Assembly (NCBI GenBank): GCA_022702705.1
Contig: CM040423.1
Span: 43,225,575 to 43,289,574, forward strand
Reading direction: 5' to 3'
DNA: 64,000 bases
Source of the DNA: Papilionanthe hookeriana x Papilionanthe teres
Lineage: Eukaryota; Streptophyta; Magnoliopsida; Asparagales; Orchidaceae
The notes beneath the pieces were generated by a model. It ran no database searches. It was not told the origin of the DNA and worked only from the letters and a program-made list of their open reading frames with translations. A program made the position numbers and the translations under genes. Positions 11,901 through 22,244 of the stretch are shown one piece after another. Position 1 is the stretch's first letter, and each line of letters starts with the position of its first letter.

Positions 11901-12090
11901 GGCTAAGTCTTTGAAGAAAATAAGAATATATATGTCTAGAGAACTCCTTCTGAAAGTGGTACACAAACTCCCTCGTTTGGAGCTACTTATCCTTCAAAAC
12001 ATACCCAAGCTGAAGAGAATCTCTCGACTTCCAGCACTTCAAGATCTAAGCATAGCAGACTGCCCGGGAATTAAGTCACGTGAAGCTTAA
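8993..12090 (+). CDS. CNL (coiled-coil NB-ARC LRR) disease-resistance protein, RGA/Rx-like
   Basis: An intracellular immune receptor: the LRR senses pathogen effectors, the NB-ARC is an ADP/ATP switch, and the coiled coil signals. Two exons, 8993-11154 and 11295-12090, join across a 140-base GT-AG intron (CTG AG|GTTTGT...TATCAG|A) to give about 985 residues. Residues 4-150 form the Rx-type N-domain with an EDVID-like DIEDVLEEY near 75-82. The NB-ARC shows the P-loop GMGGIGKTT (214-222), VWVCVSQNYD, kinase-2 LFMVLDDVW (288-296), GSRVLVTTR, GLPLA (386-390), CFLYCSLFP and MHDL (513-516). LRRs follow from about 550. ATGs at 8993, 8999 and 9002 are all possible; the paralogues begin at the equivalent of 9002 (MADFLLS). 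Leu is replaced by Arg in GKTTRA. Relative to paralogues a 1-base insertion near 12080 cuts off the C-terminal tail. It is the only copy with an open NB-ARC and LRR. Confidence 0.9.
9632..9653 (+). promoter_or_regulatory. Candidate miR482/miR2118 target site in the P-loop
   Basis: The bases coding GMGGIGK (GGAATGGGAGGGATTGGCAA) fit the well-known target consensus of the miR482/2118 family, which cleaves NLR transcripts at the P-loop and triggers phased siRNAs. This is inference from position and consensus; no miRNA gene is seen in the window. Confidence 0.4.
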
Positions 12091-12388
12091 TCATCGTCCG
12101 CATTTCATTGATTGGGAAGATTTCAATGCGGACTCTCTTCCACGATGGTTTCCCACTGATGATGAATATGACAACAACAAAAAATTAAAAGCATTTTTCC
12201 TGGCAATAGTATGCAAGGAGGAACTGGTGAGTAAGATATGCCTCGAAGGACAAAATGAAGGTGATGAGATGTCTAAAATATTCCAACACTTTGACCACAT
12301 CGTTGTCCGCAATAAGGAATGTTTGAGGCTCAACTACACCAAAAGTCCCAGAACCTTCGTTGTGCATTCAGTTGAGGTACCAAAATAA
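12080..12388 (+). other. Out-of-frame C-terminal tail of the CNL gene
   Basis: The frame next to the CNL stop reads IDWEDFNADSLPRWFPTDDEY and CKEELVSKICLEGQNEGDEMSKIFQHFD. This matches in-frame residues of P2 (VDSNADSLPDWFP.., CKEELVRKMCLEVQNE..). The tail is therefore homologous coding sequence displaced by one base near 12065-12085. Either the gene was truncated by a real insertion or the base is a consensus error. The natural stop would be the TAA at 12386. Confidence 0.75.
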
Positions 12389-13545
12389 TATAGAAAGCTG
12401 AGTAGTGGAGGTGGAGAACAAGACCACAGTTTTTAAATCCAAGTTATCCGTTCATAAATCTTTCTTATGTCTGTTCTAATTTCTCTTTGATGACTGTTAT
12501 TGATTAACATGAGGTTTAGTTTTTACTATGCCAATATGTATTAGCCAGAGTGTTGAATCATATTAAGCATATGAAATGTAATTAATCAGTAGTATGCCAT
12601 TCCTGAGGCTATATATTCAGGACATTTGTATTAAATCAATGATATAATGAAAATATTACTTCTTCCATCTCTTCTGTATTCTCTGTTCTGTATTCAATTC
12701 ATTCTTGCATCTCATGCTTTTGCTAAGTCTCATTTAATTAACTTCAATGAGAGTGCACTAAAAGCATCACATGCTCCCCGTAATGTCCACCGTTGGATTG
12801 AATTGGGATATTTGTAGTTTATAGTTTCCTATGTCCAGCTCTATATATAGGCTGTGAGTATGTACAGCTAATGTCAATAAATGTTTCAATTTAAAGTTGG
12901 CGTAGTCCCCACCATTAGTTCTACTTCTATAGGAAGAGTCACTAGGACGCCCTAAAACTATAACCTTAAGTTCTAAATAAAATGTTATTAAAAATTTAAG
13001 CTGGCCTTAAATTTATTAATTAAGTATATGGATCAAAACTTAGGAATTGATTTTGGATCATTCGAATATAGCTAATTTATAGCTGGGAGGGCATTCTCTT
13101 TTCTTTAAATATAATTTATTGTAATAATTTTTATCTGTCAATATAGATTGGCACATTAAAAAAAAAATTCATCCGAATTCATTAAAATTAAATATATATT
13201 TCATTTCATATTTTATTTCATGTCTATGTATAGGCAGTACATTGCCCACAAAATGGCAATGGAAGATAGTGTAGTGCCATTTCAGATTTATTGATCATTG
13301 ACAATATATTGACAATATCCAACAATGACAAGATAAGCAATCAATTAAGGAGACAAAGTAGAGAAGCCCATACATCATAATATAGATAAATTATAAGCAT
13401 TTGTAAGTCTGCATATAGGATTTCAAAAAAGGAGACAGAGAAATCAGTTAAATGGCATGGTCAGAGCTTTTGCAATGGAGCAACCATAGCGGATTTTGTG
13501 TGTAGTGTTATTGAAGCTTGTGGTGCTAGGTGAAAGTAAACTAGA
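12389..13545. other. 3' flank of unit A, shared with its inverted copy
   Basis: Non-coding sequence that matches 40190-41340 in reverse complement. Its first 180 bases also resemble the 3' flank of P2 (33110-33290), so it belonged to the ancestral CNL unit. Around 13218-13256 the string TAGGCAGTACATTGCCCACA resembles 37105-37131 in unit B. Confidence 0.6.
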
Positions 13546-15309
13546 TACAAGGCATTAATGCTAGTTCCCTACAGGAGTGTTTTGTTGGATTTCAAGTCCT
13601 TGATGAGGCATCCGGAGGAGTCTAAAAGAATGAAACATATATTTTCAATAGTTATTTATTTATAGAGATAAGATTATAAGATAGTGTATCCTCTTTGAGA
13701 TTAATTTTTTAGGTGTTTAGGTCTCAAAACTCTCGGCTTGCTAGTTTTGCTAAAAACTGACATCTATTCTATAATCAAATTATCGTTGTCCTCATTGCTT
13801 TGACATCATCGCCGAATTCAAATATGCATGGAAGAAAAATAGAACTTCGATACTATAACTGAAAGAAGAATAGATGTGAGGAAGAGGATTTTTTGTTGAG
13901 AAAGAGAACTAAGTAAGAATAAGTGGTGACGACGACGATAACAAAGAGAACTAGTAGTGGTGACAATGAAGAAGGAACGTAGCAGCGACAGAGATGATCA
14001 ACCACATGAGAGACTCGATCTGAGACTTACTTGAGGCTAATTATACTGGTAAGTATGTTAATTAAATGTTTGTTTAAGAAAAAAACCCTAATTTTTAAAT
14101 TTGCAGACCTTCATCAAATTTGTACCGCTAGCTTCAAATACAAGGTCCGTTTAGCGCAGTTGCAACTTCTCAGCTTCTCAGTTGCAACTACGCTGGCCCA
14201 GGAAGCTGCCGCGAGGAAGCTGCTGCAGGGAAGTTGACTGTTTGTTTGTTGCAGTTGTGTGAGAACAGCTGTGGGGCGTCTGTTTCTGGAAAAATGATTA
14301 TTACGCACTCGTTTAGTGAAGCTGTTTAAAACAGAACTATGACAGCGATATATTTGATAATTCATAATCAAAAATTCATTTCAAAACATAACAAAAGTAC
14401 GAATACACCACTTACTTAGCTGTGAGCATCAAAAGTGCTAAGAAAAAGAAAAAGAAAAAACTAATAAAATTACGAGTAAATTAATAATGATATTGTCTTT
14501 AACGTGAAGACGATGAATTTCTCCTCCTAAACTGTCCTCCGATAATGATATCAATTCGCGATCACTTGTGGCAGTGGAATCAATTTGACCGTCAGCCCAG
14601 CGGAAGTAGTCACACTATTCTGCGAGTCTCCGGGGGCATCTGTAAAAGTGTCGACCGTAGTTGTGAGTCTGTTGTAACCTCAGAAATGAAGTCTCTAATC
14701 CGCAGTAGCATAGAATTCTACGAGATGTCCCTGAATTTCATGAGCCCATCTTTCCTAAAAGCAGCAAAATAGAATCCATTAGTTAATTATTTTAAGTTAG
14801 AAAATATCTGCAAATGTATGAAAACATGAAGAAAACATATCAGAATGAATGCAAGAGAAAACGTCAATTTTTACATATCTAGCACTTAAAACATAAAGTT
14901 TTACACTAATGCCACCTCCCCTTGTTCTTCAATGTATGCAATTCAAAGTTACTAATGCAGAGCAAAATCTAATTATGGAAATGCAAGAGCATGGCAATGC
15001 AAGAGTTAATATAATTGTCTAAGTTAATATAAAATATAAACATAATTCACATGCATAAGGTTATTATAAAATTATATCCTTGAAAATTATATTACATGCC
15101 TCAAGTATTATCTAAACATAATTCACATGTCTAAACATATTAACTCAGACAATTAGAATAAATAATTCTCAAACCTATGATAATAAATAGATCTGACATA
15201 AAATAAGCCCACTTTGATTCAAGTTAATTCAAAAATCACTTCCCAGTTATCCAAGGATAAGCAATGAAACCAAAAATCAATCAAAACCACACAGAAGATA
15301 GAATTGAAA
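13546..15309. other. 1.76-kb block present only in the left copy of unit A
   Basis: The inverted copy joins the equivalents of 13545 and 15310 directly, so this block is an insertion here or a deletion there. TAGA occurs at both edges and might be a target-site duplication. Inside, 14135-14290 contains several GTTGCAACT/AGCTTCTCAG/GGAAGCTGC motifs like a transposon terminus. No transposase, long ORF or terminal inverted repeat was recognised. Confidence 0.5.
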
Positions 15310-15658
15310 TTTTTCCAGCCCCGTTTAAGTTATCTTTAAGTTATCAACCGTGGCTATACTGTAGCTATACTAGCTGCAGGTATCAGGGATCTCATTAAGC
15401 AATAAATAACAATTCCTTCATTCAGATTCCCGAAACTAAACTCAAAAGCAGACAACTTAAATCGCAGCTTTTGAATCAACAATCAACCACAGCCAAACTA
15501 GCACAAGAAATTCAGCTTAATTTTTATCCTAAATATAAAGCCTCCTCATATAAAAAACACAATTTAAGCGATGATTTTATATAGAAAGTCTTACACCTGC
15601 ATTGCAAAACGACTCTTACAGGGATCAGAACCAATGATATATTTTTGAAGATGTAGGC

Positions 15659-16340
15659 TGTTAGTGTGGATTCCAGCCCGGTAAAACGTAGAAAAAAAAA
15701 GAGGCAAGGCAACAACTGTTCCCGCCAACCTTCCCCGCCTCTTATTTCTGCCATCTTCGCGGAAAAGAGCTGCAATCTTCGCGGAAAAGAGCTGCCATCT
15801 TCGCGGAAACGAACTGCCATCTTCGTTTGCAGTGAAAAGCCCGTCTGGTGGAAGCTTACAGGAGAAGAAAGGCTTTGCTTCATTTCTCCTTCCTTGGTGG
15901 GGTTATGAGGTCCCGCCACTTTGAATTGTTTTGGCAGAAGAAGATTAAAAAGCTACAGGTGAAGGCTCCTTCGGCTTTTGATTTTAACGGATAAATTGAT
16001 TAAAGGCTTCTTTATCTTTTTTGGCTTAGGGTGGAGCAAAAACAAAGCCAACAGCAGGTTCGTTTCTCTCTTCGTATTTTATTTATTTTTCATTTGTGTT
16101 GCTCACAGGTATACAGAGCAGAGAGAGAGAGAAGAAGTGGGAAGTTCTTGTAATCGTCACGAGTATCGAAGACGGTGTAAATTCACCAATTAATAAAATC
16201 CTCTGCAACTTCCGTCAATATAGACAAAATTGTCGAACCACGTAAATCTACGTGTTTTTTGGTGTGAATTTTTTCTCGTTCAAATTTTGCTTCGTCGATC
16301 GTTCCAATTAATATATATATATTTAAAATATACTACAACA
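15659..16340 (+). mobile_element. Solo LTR of a copia-type retrotransposon
   Basis: The 682-base block begins TGTTAGTG and ends ACTACAACA, the TG..CA form of an LTR. It is flanked by GTAGGC (15653-15658) and GCAGGC (16341-16346), a target duplication with one mismatch. The inverted copy near 39850 has this site once and no insert, so the empty site is visible in the same window. The 3' part has features of plant copia LTRs: GAGCAGAGAGAGAGAG, CTTGTAATCG, CACCAATTAATAAAATCC and AACCACGTAAATC. No primer-binding site or internal region follows, hence a solo LTR left by recombination. Confidence 0.82.
15750..15825. repeat. 22-bp minisatellite inside the solo LTR
   Basis: Units of the form GCCATCTTCGCGGAAAAGAG start at 15750, 15772 and 15794, with a partial fourth at 15816. 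Units 2 and 3 carry one to three substitutions. Such arrays are common in LTR U3 regions and may act as enhancer-like repeats. Confidence 0.8.
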
Positions 16341-16520
16341 GCAGGCAACTAAAAAATTACTCCAATTCAAGCTTCATATTAGGATTTTATTATGCGATTG
16401 AGTAAGTCATTCAACGACAACCAGATCAAGAAAAATTTAAACCAAGAGACTGGAATCAGAGTGAAGAAACCAAAATAGTAACATATCAAAATGGTAATAT
16501 CATGCATGAATAAAAATATA

Positions 16521-16690
16521 CTATAGAAGTTCAACCAGCCGAGGCACAACTTCAACTTCAATTACAGATTGCATTTTGTCATTTGTACCATCATAAAGAT
16601 ATGAGGGAGCCCGATATGCATCAATGTGGTCTTCTTCATTAGTGAAATGAAAGAGGTGTTTAAGTGCAGGGAGAGCAGGCTTTGTCTCGT
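16521..16690 (-). pseudogene. Importin subunit alpha exon relic (ARM repeats)
   Basis: On the minus strand the frame reads KPALPALKHLFHFTNEEDHIDAYRAPSYLYDGTNDKMQSVIEVEVVPRLVELL. This follows the plant importin-alpha ARM-repeat segment, where the family has a TDACWALSYLSDGTNDKIQAVIEAGV-like stretch. Importin alpha binds nuclear-localisation signals on cargo. Only this one segment is present. The conserved Cys-Trp pair is lost (AYRAPSY), no flanking exons were found, and a poly-A run lies at 16718-16732. I read it as a gene fragment, possibly captured or left by a transposon. Confidence 0.75.
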
Positions 16691-16726
16691 CCAAGGAAAA
16701 CTCAGTTACGCAATGCAAAAAAAAAA

Positions 16727-16855
16727 AAAAAGAACATTTACATACACACCACTCAATTCTAATGAATTTTCATAACTAACACCTAAACTTCAATTTTTAG
16801 ATAGACCGCCACCTTACCCATGCATGAAATGGTATTTTGCTTTGACATAAACACA
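16727..16855. repeat. MITE-like fragment (ATTTACATACA..CCACTCAATTC family)
   Basis: ACATTTACATACACACCACTC with a following CACCTAAACTTC and ACCGCCACCTTACCCATGCATGAAA matches the order of motifs in the MITE-like blocks near 37757, 38583 and 49030. It is probably a truncated family member. Confidence 0.5.
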
Positions 16856-17092
16856 TTGAGTCAGGCTCACCAAATTAAGCGTTGAAGTTAACCTCCCCAA
16901 ATCACCAAATTTTCTAAATAAAAAGCTACATTAAATTAAAGATGGACAAAATTGCATAATCGAGTAACATCATCTAAACAAAAGAAAACAAAGGAATAGA
17001 CATATTGAACCTGACAAAAAATAATAGTAGCAACATTTTGAATTAACTTAAGGTAATAAATTCTGAAACTCTTCAGTCATAAACCTACTATC

Positions 17093-18470
17093 TCATAATT
17101 TATCTCGCTCCCTCAACTCTCTCATCTCGCTTGCATATTCCCCATTTACGATACGAAGTGGTGGAAGGCTTTATTCTCCTCTTGTCAGAGTCAGCCTGAG
17201 ACGGTGCTCGAAGAGCTTACGTAGGCACATGTTATTCATCCTCTTCCGCCAAATGGAAGTCGATATCGCTACAGGAATGATGTCCTCTAATGTAATTATG
17301 GAAAGTCATTGTAGCAAACACAATCATGTATTTGCTTGAAGAACTTGTAGGGAGACATATCAAAGAGTATCACCCATTTCTTTTTCCACACACCAAAAGT
17401 CCTCTCAATGACACCACATAATGATAAATTTCGCTTATTAAACATTTCATTTCTGCCTCGTGTAACGTTGCTTGCATGTGCGAAGTCTGGTATATGATAT
17501 CTCGTATCAAAAAATGACTTTAGATACCCTTGTTGCAATGGTAACCAGCATCGACCAAGTAGTATTTGCATGATAAATTGCACAATTAGCATGGAGATTC
17601 AAGTTAGGCATTCAATGGGCTTAATACCGAGCATACCTGCAGATGGATGTGGAAAGTTGGTATTGGGATCTTACATCACAAATTTAAAAACTCGACTGTC
17701 ATGTACGTTGTCCTCTCAACCTGCCATAACAAAAGTGAAACACATGGTGAAGTCATTTTGGGTGGGGATACTAAAACGACCGATAAATGCAACCTTATCA
17801 TTATTTGGGATACGTGCCTCAAGATGTGTTTCATCAATCACGTCGATACGATCTCGGTTGAGTTAAATTTAGGTTTGGCATATCCTTACACACTCTAACA
17901 AAATTAACCATATTGCATACGAGACGAGTACCTTGAAGAAGGGCATGTATCATGCATTATGTGATATCTTAGCGGGCGTCCACTCGAACTTAGAATGCGA
18001 GGGTCTAATGACATGAGAGGAAATGCTAACAAGTGCGCTCAATCCGATGGAGAATTACACTGTTTATTATTTCGAGAGTATCGAAATCACTCCATCGCTC
18101 CTCGCATGGATCCATTTTGGGATAATATGAACAATGTTATTGCGAGCACCTCTCGTTTAGTGGTTCTCGAAGATCCATGAAGTCCATGAGCTCCTACGAG
18201 TAATTCCAGAGATCGATAAATATTGTTGGCTCATTCGAAACATATTACAAAATCTTGTTAGGTGCCTCGCAAGCAACTCTCCAACCCATTTGTCGCCAAT
18301 ATATAAAGATGTCATGCATGACGACCGATCAATGTACGAGTTGTAGTACTCATACATCAAGCATATTACAGTTTGAAACATCTCTCTCTGCTTTCTTCTG
18401 CGTGAATCCATGTTGACCACTATATGTCTTCTTCTATTTGCATCCATGGTGATCGGTATCGCTAAATGTA
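17093..18470 (-). pseudogene. PIF/Harbinger transposase (decayed), element 2
   Basis: Same family and orientation as element 1. The N-terminal part reads YIDRSSCMTSLYIGDKWVGELL and SSRTTKREVLAITLFILSQNGSMRGAME (about 18350-18080). The first catalytic region is VIDETHLEARIPNNDKVAFIGR, then DNVHDSRVFKF (17860-17690). The C-terminal part reads LLGRCWLPLQQGYLKS, FAHASNVTRGRNEMF and GVIERTFGVWKKKW, keeping the catalytic Glu (17550-17380), and ends with MRELRERDKL at 17093. The second catalytic Asp region is shifted out of frame. Several frameshifts and stops break the middle. Unlike element 1, the C-terminal segment has no stop, so the two elements decayed independently. Confidence 0.85.
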
Positions 18471-18636
18471 ACCACTAAACATATCAATTACATGAGAGTT
18501 TGAGACAAAAAAAGACATTTGCATATAATTAGGAAGGTACACCAGAGTACACAAATACAACTCTAGAAAAAAAAAGATAATGCAGTACAAATGTTCTAGT
18601 GATGAAAAATATAAAAAATCTCAAATATTCAAGTGA

Positions 18637-19552
18637 TCATAAAAACGCTGAATATACGTCACTCTGCGGACGGCTGACATCTTCATAAAGATCTCTACGG
18701 ACCGGGTCCTCTATCAATTCTGTTGCGAACATATACATATCTTCATCCGCATAAAATTTGGTTGTAGCGCTTAAGATTTTAAGTGCCTCCTTGATAGTGT
18801 TTGAATGAGAAGCCTGCATTATGGTTTGTAACAAGAAACTGCCTCAGATATCTCGTTTCTGAGGAAACAATCACCAGATTTTCTTTTATCAACAACCCTC
18901 GAACGTTTGGAACGAGAAATGGTTTCGCATTTGTTCTGATCCGGGCTGTGGATATCAATGAAATCACTTGAATCTCGAGGGGTTCGCGAGTTCTCATATT
19001 CACGACATTGCCATCAAAACCTGTCCGCTTGGGCTACATACATAGTTCACCGTTGCAACCACTCCCCCCCCCCCAAAAAAACATGCGATCGAGTTTCTCC
19101 TCTAATTCGGACTCGATTCCGGAAAGTTTAAAACTTATCTGCGGTGGGCACCACCTACATAGAAATTGATAAACACCCAATTAAGAATAAACTATACAGT
19201 GTCAAAATAACGAAATTTACAAATAATGGTCACTGCAAGTATTTCAGCCTACCATTCCTCGGGTGCATCAACTGTTCGCTTCACTGTATCCCAATCGAGA
19301 CACACAGATCTTCTTTTTAATTCCTTCAAAAATTTTCATTCTTTTAGTTTGTCTCGACTCGTTCTTCATTTCTGCACCTGTCATACTCTCTCAGCTATGT
19401 ACATTCCTTGAAATTTCTAATAATATTTTACCACTCTTCTTTATTGAAATAGGTCATAGGCATATTTCCCTGTTCAATCTCTTTAAGGCAAATATCGTAA
19501 AATATTATTTTCAGTTGCGGGTGTAGCAACCTTGTTAGGTTTATTGTCCATT
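18637..19552 (-). pseudogene. Harbinger Myb/SANT-like protein (decayed), element 2
   Basis: The partner ORF of Harbinger element 2. Scattered frames give MDNKPNKVATP at the start (19552), an ICLKEIEQGNMPMT-like stretch, DWDTVKRTVDAPEEW (about 19310-19245) and the tail RRDLYEDVSRPQSDVYSAFL ending at 18637. Order and spacing parallel element 1. Several frameshifts interrupt it. A run of twelve C at 19062 replaces the codons for the GGVVATGE motif seen in element 1, and a homopolymer of this kind is prone to consensus error. Confidence 0.75.
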
Positions 19553-20160
19553 TTATTACTATAACAAAACAAAGTCATGAAACACAACAATAAAATAAAT
19601 TAGAAAGTAGGAAATAATGATACGTAAATCAGCTAAAATAACCAATGTGACTCATCATCAATATAACTCGGTAAATTTCTTTCTAAGCAGTGAGACTCGT
19701 TACACTAGAAGACATTCCACTTTTAACAAAAAAACAAAGATGCAAGGTAAAGGGATATCGTTTAAAAACAAATCAAAACTTGTGCAAGTATCATTTCATC
19801 ATGCATTGCTAAAAACGTTAAACATATTAAGCTGTCCAAGCAAACATTGACAACATAAAAAAAAAACACAAAATTTTCACCTTAACAATCATGTGAGACT
19901 CCATCAAAAGGAACAACGACCTAGAATTAATAATGTTGGCCCAAAAGTGATGTACTAATGATGATACTCAAATGTCTTTTTTAAAGAATAATTTTTATTG
20001 TGAAAAATATCAGGACATAAAAGAGAGATTATAAAAACGTCATCCAGAACACTTCCAAGTTAAAGGACTTTAAGGGGATAAATGCAACTATTGTAATTGA
20101 CTCATAAATAAACATTAGCAAACAACAATGAATACAATAACTAAAGTAAACAAAATCTAA
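19553..20160. other. AT-rich intergenic DNA
   Basis: No supported gene or repeat protein. It probably includes the 5' part of Harbinger element 2, but no terminal inverted repeat was identified. Confidence 0.4.
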
Positions 20161-20373
20161 ACTAAGGTGGCGTTTGGGGCGGCTTAATGAGGGCGGTGGC
20201 GTTTTCATTAAGCCGCTGCCCTGTTTGAAAATCCCGTTCGGGCGCGACGTTTTGAGACCGTCTATACCGCGCTTCATATGTTCCTACGTGAAGTCGGCGG
20301 CGGCAGGATAGCTGCTTATCGCGCGTTTAGGGGTTTTTTTTTCCACGGTGCCCTCCCATACCCTTCTCCGTCC

Positions 20374-20580
20374 GTCTGCTCTTCCCCGCTCTGCCCGAAC
20401 CCTCCTCGTCGAGTACCATCGCGGATCTCCTCCTCGTTCGGGTAGATCGTGTAGATCGTTGGTCGCTTCCGCGAGTTCTCGCCCCGTCTGCTCTTCCCGA
20501 TCGCTCTATCCCTCCCCGTCGAGCACCATCCCCGATCCCCTCTCGTTCGGCTAGATCGGCTGGTTCGGCGAGTTCTCGGC
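20374..20580. repeat. 112-bp tandem duplication in a GC-rich leader-like block
   Basis: GTCTGCTCTTCCCCGC at 20374 and GTCTGCTCTTCCCGAT at 20486 begin two copies that both continue with CCCTCC.CGTCGAG.ACCATC, TCTCGTTCGG.TAGATCG and CGAGTTCTCG. The block is C/G-rich and contains a plausible splice donor (TTTAG|GTACGT) near 20610, like a 5' UTR with an intron. No coding region follows, so it may be a captured promoter or leader inside a DNA transposon. Confidence 0.7.
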
Positions 20581-21589
20581 TCTCACTACTCCTAATCCGA
20601 CAGTTTAGGTACGTTGCCTGCTATCGATGAGAGGTAGATCTCAAATCCATTCCTTCTGCACCGACTCTGTTGTGGTTGCTTTTTTTTTTGTCCGTTCTAT
20701 TTATATTTTGTGATTTATTTGTGCATGTTTGAGATACTATCAAGCTCATTACATATAAGCTTTTGTTTTGTGGTGTGAATCTTACGCTTTTCTTTTGAAT
20801 GACATGTACTGATAATTTGGCAACTTCCAAATCCTGGAGTTTTCATATCCTATTTCTTCTCAATTCTTCAGAGTTTCCAAATTTTAGAATTGTTTATCCT
20901 AGTTATATGAGGGAAAATGATATGGCTGCAAAAAGGATTAATGGAGGGATATTCAAGATGTTCCAATGCAATTTTTTTTAATTTTGGTTATTTTGGTTTT
21001 TAAGCACATTGTTATAGATTTTAAGTTATTTTGTAAATTGTTATAGAAATAAATATAAAGATATAAATTTTATGTTTTTAAGCACAAAAATTTGTGGCTT
21101 GCATACATAAATACATTAGAAACAAGTGGCATGTATGTAAATAGTGCTTTTCATTCATAGAAAAATTTGAAATCGTGCTTCCAAGTTGAGATCTGCATAT
21201 GTTTTGTATTCATTAGATTTTGAGATTAATGAATAGAAATTTTGAATGACTACTCGTTTAATGCACCCATCTCAAAGCAAATGGTTATTAGATCAATTGT
21301 GACAAACTTTTTATCAACATATCTTGATACGAAAATTTTCCTGTTATGTTACATTATAAATTTGAAAATAGTTTGTATATACTTTAAAATATTATTTTCA
21401 AGAAATGAAATTTTATACTTTAAAATATTATTATTTAAATTTGAAATAAGATTTTATAGCTAATAAGATTTTATTAATTAAGAGGAGCAAAAATTGTATT
21501 TTTCTATAAACATTTGCATATAAATTCGTTTTCAAACCGCATACATCAAACGAACATTTAACGTACTATTCATTTCAGGCGTAACGGTC

Positions 21590-21740
21590 GTTTATCCACA
21601 AACATGCTACAAATAAAGTTATTCTGTAACGTGTATAACAAAACAGACGAACGAATCATTCGGATCGATTACGTATCAGTGAACTTATCGGAATAAGGCT
21701 AACTATATCGAATAATTTGGATAGTTACAGTGCTCTAAAC
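21590..21740. repeat. Subterminal transposon-like repeat related to 2770-2930
   Basis: GTTTATCCACAAAC is shared exactly with 2783-2796, and the order of later motifs agrees. Several CAG sites of the 2.8 kb copy read CGG or CGA here. Confidence 0.5.
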
Positions 21741-22244
21741 GAGTTATCGATTAAAGAAGGGCACTCTCATTAAAGAAGGGTAGCATTTTGTAATAGTCAT
21801 TTCGGCAATAACTTAAAGGGTTGATATCACAAAAACATTTTAATATTTGATCACACCATAAATATGAAGGAAATTAGTGCATTCTAAAATAGAACTTCTC
21901 AAATATTGGTGAATTTAATTCCCCCTATTCTCTTTTGTCTTGAAAAATCTCTCATCCCAAATTGCTAAAGTGTCAATTCTCACCTAACGCCTCCATTCAT
22001 TCTTCTTTCAAACTCCTCTTTTTCATTCCCTTCTATTTTTTTTTTGTTAGAAGGAGACTATTGCTCCCTACGCGTTCCATAAAAGAAAAAAATTACAACC
22101 CGGGAAAGAGTTCCTACCTAAACACAACCCATACAACTCACAAAAAAAAAAAAAAAAAAAAAAATCTAAGGACCTCTTTCCGGAAAAATAAAAATACAAA
22201 TCACATTCACACACACGACACAACAAAGACGAGAACAAACATAA

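Larger units (their letters stand above)
8852..16452. repeat. Unit A: left arm of an inverted segmental duplication
   Basis: This segment (CNL gene, upstream flank and 3' flank) returns as its reverse complement at 39732-44808. Matching begins at GGCTACTTTTCC (8852) and runs to about 16452. Two blocks are present only here: 13546-15309, and the solo LTR at 15659-16340. Without them the arms are about 5.1 kb each. Sequence agreement is moderate, much lower than between the B arms, and worst inside the CNL copy at 41-45 kb. Confidence 0.85.

Noticed and set aside
12551..12720. Possible second solo LTR after the CNL gene (TGTTGAATC..)
   Set aside because: The first part is shared with the 3' flank of P2 at 33262, so it is ancestral flank rather than an insertion; no target duplication was found.
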